A stretch of 17,145 nucleotides of DNA, from assembly GCA_002396325.1 (NCBI GenBank), contig DGXM01000117.1, forward strand, positions 1-17,145, in the 5' to 3' direction. The stretch comes from Treponema sp. UBA4232. GTDB taxonomy: Bacteria > Spirochaetota > Spirochaetia > Treponematales > Treponemataceae. How positions within the stretch are numbered: position 1 is the first letter of the stretch; each line of letters opens with the position of its first letter. This document shows positions 14,513 to 17,145 of the stretch, piece by piece. The translations under genes and the position numbers were made by a program. The notes under the pieces are model-generated. The model had not been told where the DNA came from and did not search any database. It worked only from the letters and a program-made list of their open reading frames with translations.

Positions 14513-14536
14513 TTTAATAGTTCAATAGTTCAATCG
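14505..14536 (+). repeat. four tandem 8-bp repeats between sigma and anti-sigma genes
   Basis: Consecutive units TTCAATAG (14505), TTTAATAG (14513), TTCAATAG (14521) and TTCAATCG (14529) follow one another with no gap. The first unit contains the sigma-factor stop codon (TAG, 14510-14512). The block ends a few bases before the AGGAGG of the anti-sigma gene. Copy-number change would alter spacing between the two genes but not the sigma protein. Confidence 0.85.
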
Positions 14537-14551
14537 AACAGGAGGCAATGT

Positions 14552-15007
14552 ATGAAGAAAGACAAAATGAATTGCGAGCAGTACATGGAGCAGTATCTTG
14601 CCTTGGACAAAGGTCAGAGGGTGCCTCTTTCACTTTCAGTGCATCTGCTTTCCTGCAGAAAATGCCGTGAGGAAATCCGGGGGCTGGTTCGTGCGGAAAA
14701 AATAGCATCGGCGCCGGTGAAAGTCCCCGTAAATCTTGAGGCAGACTCAATCCGCCGTGTCATAGATTCAATCGACACCACTTACGCCGCCAAAAAGAAA
14801 ACTTATCCGATGGTAAACTGGATAATCGCCGGAGTTGTTCTTGTCGGTGCCCTCATCGTCTTTGCGGTGCTGCTGAATCCTGCGAAAGTCCTGTCGTTCA
14901 CCCTGTCAATGATTTTTGCGCTTCTCATCACGGGATGGGTCATGGCTTTCGTCGCAACGAATCTGGACTTTTTTGTAAAGCGGGTAAGAATCCTGAGGTT
15001 TGCCTAA
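14552..15007 (+). CDS. zinc-finger anti-sigma factor, membrane-anchored
   Basis: A 151-residue protein. The cytoplasmic N-terminus has the anti-sigma zinc motif H31-x3-C35-x2-C38 (HLLSCRKC) within a helical domain that starts MNCEQYMEQYLALDKG; Cys8 could be the fourth zinc ligand. Two hydrophobic segments follow (about 88-108 and 113-135), with a basic tail (KRVRILRFA), so both ends should be cytoplasmic. ZAS-domain proteins bind and silence the sigma factor encoded next to them, and the gene order here fits. There is almost no periplasmic domain, unlike RseA-type factors, so the signal is probably sensed in the membrane or cytoplasm. The ATG at 14552 has a strong AGGAGG. The gene's last codons contain the -35 of the next promoter. 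Confidence 0.88.
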   Translation: MKKDKMNCEQYMEQYLALDKGQRVPLSLSVHLLSCRKCREEIRGLVRAEKIASAPVKVPVNLEADSIRRVIDSIDTTYAAKKKTYPMVNWIIAGVVLVGALIVFAVLLNPAKVLSFTLSMIFALLITGWVMAFVATNLDFFVKRVRILRFA

Positions 15008-15028
15008 TGCATTGAAATATGCTACACT
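15000..15028 (+). promoter_or_regulatory. promoter abutting the ABC-F gene start
   Basis: -35 TTGCCT (15000-15005), 17-bp spacer, -10 TACACT (15023-15028), then AGGCGC and the ATG at 15035. There is no convincing Shine-Dalgarno at the right distance. The spacing matches the promoters at 10104 and 11585, so a leaderless mRNA is predicted. Confidence 0.55.
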
Positions 15029-15034
15029 AGGCGC

Positions 15035-17008
15035 ATGAATCTTTTATCTGTAAGCAATCTGTCCAAAATCGGACGGGAAAAACCTCTTTTCACCGGTGTC
15101 ACATTCGGTCTCGACGAAGGCCACAAAGCCGCACTCATCGGTCGCAACGGCACCGGAAAATCCACACTGCTGAACACAATTGCGCAGGTCCTCCAGCCGG
15201 ACGAAGGAACAGTCGTCATCAACAAAAGCGCCGGAGTCTCGTACTTAAGACAGAACCCCTCGTTCAATGCATCCGACACAATCCGCGACCACATCTTTTC
15301 TTCCGACAGCCCCAAACTCCATACAATCCGCGATTACGAAGAAACCTGTGCCGAAATGGAAAGCGGCATCAATGACTCGCTGCAGAAAAAATACGACGCG
15401 CTCACTCTCAAAATGGAGCAGGGCAATCTCTGGAATTACGAGTCACAGGTAAAATCGATTCTTTCCGTCCTTGGCATCAACGACTTGAAACGCAGAATGG
15501 GGGAACTCTCCGGCGGAATGGTGAAAAAAGTCGCGCTGGCCCAGGTCCTCGTTGAAGACACAAAACTCCTTCTGCTTGACGAACCCACCAACCATCTTGA
15601 CATCACCACAATCTACTGGCTGCAGAATTATCTGGCACAAACCCAGCGTTCGGTTTTAATGGTCACCCACGACCGCTATTTTCTTGATGCCGTCTGCAAT
15701 CACATTTATGAATTGGACCGCAACAGAATCAAACTCTACGTTGGAAATTATTCCGCATATCTTGAAAAGAAAACCACCGAAGCGGAAATAGAGGCCAACG
15801 CCGAACGCCGCATCGAATCCGTGCTCCGTGTGGAACGCGACTGGCTCATGCGTGGTCCCTGCGCCCGTGGAACAAAAGCAAAAGCCCGGATCCAGCATGA
15901 CATGGCACTCATCAACCGTGAGAAATTCCAGACCGACAAAGGATTCACTTTCGAAGTGCAGGGCCGACGTCTGGGTGGAAAAATCCTTGAGCTTCACAAC
16001 ATCACGAAAAATTTCCCGAAAGGATTTGCCATGAAGGGGGAAGTCTCCCCCTCCGCGTCCACTGCGTCGGCCGCTACCCTCTCTGCGGGGGCCGCCCCCG
16101 CAACGCCCCCGGTCATCAGCAATTTCAGCTACACATTCAACAAAGGTGAAAAAATCGGAGTGTTCGGTGACAACGGATCCGGAAAATCCACGCTGCTGAA
16201 TATCATCACCGGTGAAATACAGCCCGACTCCGGCACAATAGTAAAAGGCGAAAACACAGTCTTTGCATATTACAAGCAGAACCCCGTTTTCAAAAATCTT
16301 GATCTCACGGTTTTGGAATATGTGAAAGAAGCGGCGGAAGTCATGCACATGAACGACGGTACCACATTAAGTGCCTCTCAGTTTCTTGAACAGTTCGGCT
16401 TTGAAGGAAAAATCCAGCACTCACCTGTGAGCACTTTGAGCGGCGGTGAAAGAAAACGTCTTTTCCTTGTGCGGCTTCTTCTTTCGAATCCCAACTTCCT
16501 TATTCTTGACGAACCCACCAACGACTTCGACATCTTCACGATGAACATTCTCGAGCAGTTTCTTATGGGCTTCAAGGGCTGTCTTTTGATTGTGAGCCAC
16601 GACCGGTATTTCATGGACAAGGTTGCAGACACACTTTTCATCCTCGAAGACGATGGTTCGGTTTCCGGCTACGTTGGAAAATGCAGCGAGTACATTGAGT
16701 ACAGAAAAATGAAGCAGGCCGAAGAAGAGGAAAAATCAAGAAAAGAAAAACAGCAGAAAAAAAGCGAGGCAAAATCTTCCGCCCCCGTGCAGACCAGAAC
16801 CCGGAAACTCAGTTATAAGGAACAGAGGGAATTCGAAGCGCTGGAAGAAAAAATCATGGAACTCGAAGAAAAACAGAAGACGCTGGAAGAGGCAATGTCG
16901 TCCGCAGATTACGCCACATCAAGTGCGGCAGGAGCCGAGTACACCTCCATCGCCAAAGAACTGGAATCCGCTTACGCCAGATGGGAGGAATTGGGCTCTT
17001 TAGCATGA
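15035..17008 (+). CDS. ABC-F ATPase, Uup-like, with an in-frame insert
   Basis: A 657-residue soluble ABC-F protein with two ATPase domains and no membrane segment; the family acts at the ribosome. Domain 1 has Walker A GRNGTGKST (36-44), signature LSGGM (158-162), Walker B with LLLLDEPTNHLD (178-189) and switch H212. The linker between domains (about 240-310) corresponds to the P-site tRNA interaction motif. Domain 2 has Walker A GDNGSGKST (378-386), signature LSGGE and FLILDEPTNDFD. A charged coiled-coil C-terminus (about 565-657, with LEEKIMELEEKQKTLEEA and YARWEEL) matches the Uup C-terminal domain, hence the Uup-like call. Residues about 335-359 are an Ala/Ser/Pro insert encoded by GC-rich palindromic DNA and are not part of a normal ABC-F fold. 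Confidence 0.95.
   Translation: MNLLSVSNLSKIGREKPLFTGVTFGLDEGHKAALIGRNGTGKSTLLNTIAQVLQPDEGTVVINKSAGVSYLRQNPSFNASDTIRDHIFSSDSPKLHTIRDYEETCAEMESGINDSLQKKYDALTLKMEQGNLWNYESQVKSILSVLGINDLKRRMGELSGGMVKKVALAQVLVEDTKLLLLDEPTNHLDITTIYWLQNYLAQTQRSVLMVTHDRYFLDAVCNHIYELDRNRIKLYVGNYSAYLEKKTTEAEIEANAERRIESVLRVERDWLMRGPCARGTKAKARIQHDMALINREKFQTDKGFTFEVQGRRLGGKILELHNITKNFPKGFAMKGEVSPSASTASAATLSAGAAPATPPVISNFSYTFNKGEKIGVFGDNGSGKSTLLNIITGEIQPDSGTIVKGENTVFAYYKQNPVFKNLDLTVLEYVKEAAEVMHMNDGTTLSASQFLEQFGFEGKIQHSPVSTLSGGERKRLFLVRLLLSNPNFLILDEPTNDFDIFTMNILEQFLMGFKGCLLIVSHDRYFMDKVADTLFILEDDGSVSGYVGKCSEYIEYRKMKQAEEEEKSRKEKQQKKSEAKSSAPVQTRTRKLSYKEQREFEALEEKIMELEEKQKTLEEAMSSADYATSSAAGAEYTSIAKELESAYARWEELGSLA
16036..16111 (+). 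repeat. GC-rich palindromic insert translated inside the ABC-F gene
   Basis: A roughly 75-bp block much richer in G+C than its surroundings. It contains GGGGGA (16036-16041) with TCCCCC (16046-16051), and GCGGGGG (16085-16091) with CCCCCGC (16095-16101) around a 3-nt loop. It keeps the reading frame and encodes an Ala/Ser/Thr/Pro-rich segment just before domain 2 resumes at VISNFSYTF. It looks like a small palindromic element inserted in a gene, in the way Rickettsia palindromic elements are. Confidence 0.55.
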
Positions 17009-17048
17009 TTGACGGTTGATGGGACTGTCCAGTAAGTCCGCCGCACAG

Positions 17049-17145
17049 CGTCATCCCGCCCCAGCCATTCAGGCCTGCCACCACTGTCATCCCGAACTTG
17101 ATTCGGGATCTCCTTTGCACAAGGGATGCTGAATCAAGTTCAGCA
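17049..17145. repeat. palindromic intergenic repeat, cut by the window end
   Basis: The motif GTCATCCCG occurs at 17050 and 17086. The second copy leads into a hairpin with arms ATCCCGAA (17089-17096) and TTCGGGAT (17102-17109) and loop CTTGA. A second hairpin has arms TGCTGAA (17127-17133) and TTCAGCA (17139-17145) and loop TCAAG. The two loops are complementary. No coding capacity is evident after the ABC-F stop. This looks like a dispersed repeat that continues past the window. Confidence 0.65.

Noticed and set aside
15656..16348. Minus-strand open frame of 230 codons within the ABC-F gene
   Set aside because: Antisense shadow of strongly conserved ABC motifs; the Gly/Arg-rich part simply mirrors the GC-rich insert.

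Overview
The window looks like chromosomal DNA from a host-associated spirochaete, most likely a Treponema. This is inferred from gene content: treponeme-style lipoproteins, a FliL-family protein, a double-domain ferric-type permease, an acyl-CoA carboxyltransferase, and several proteins with no broad family. No rRNA, tRNA, CRISPR array, transposase or phage gene was found. No gene-free stretch exceeds about 240 bases.

Layout. At 56-1438 (+) lies an SH3-domain lipoprotein. It converges on a minus-strand pair: an ArsC/Spx-like protein without the usual cysteine (2147-2506) and a membrane protein (1551-2150) that overlaps it by an ATGA. Next on the minus strand is a stand-alone acyl-CoA carboxyltransferase (2660-4159) with its own promoter and terminator. 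It is followed by an unusual membrane protein (4321-6138) that I read as a degenerate kinase fold joined to an extracytoplasmic NTF2-like domain. A ferric-type ABC importer operon (6235-9904, minus) is transcribed in the order binding lipoprotein, fused permease, ATPase. The importer promoter has a perfect 6-1-6 palindrome in its spacer.

Transcription diverges near 10.0 kb, and everything after that is on the plus strand. The first gene (10140-11588) is a lipoprotein whose N-terminal half has ureohydrolase-like metal motifs and whose C-terminal half resembles AMMECR1. Then come HflX (11620-12915), a FliL-family protein (12956-13498) and, after a terminator-like hairpin, a compact three-gene unit: a small membrane protein, an ECF sigma factor and a zinc-finger anti-sigma factor (13585-15007). 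An ABC-F ATPase of the Uup type (15035-17008) closes the gene content. The window ends inside a palindromic intergenic repeat.

Points that stand out: three genes (10140, 11620, 15035) have a -10 hexamer ending exactly 6 nt before the ATG and no Shine-Dalgarno, suggesting leaderless mRNAs; the AMMECR1 fusion; the pseudokinase-like protein; a GC-rich palindromic block translated in frame inside the ABC-F gene; and an 8-bp tandem repeat between the sigma and anti-sigma genes. All family assignments come from reading motifs by eye, without database searches.
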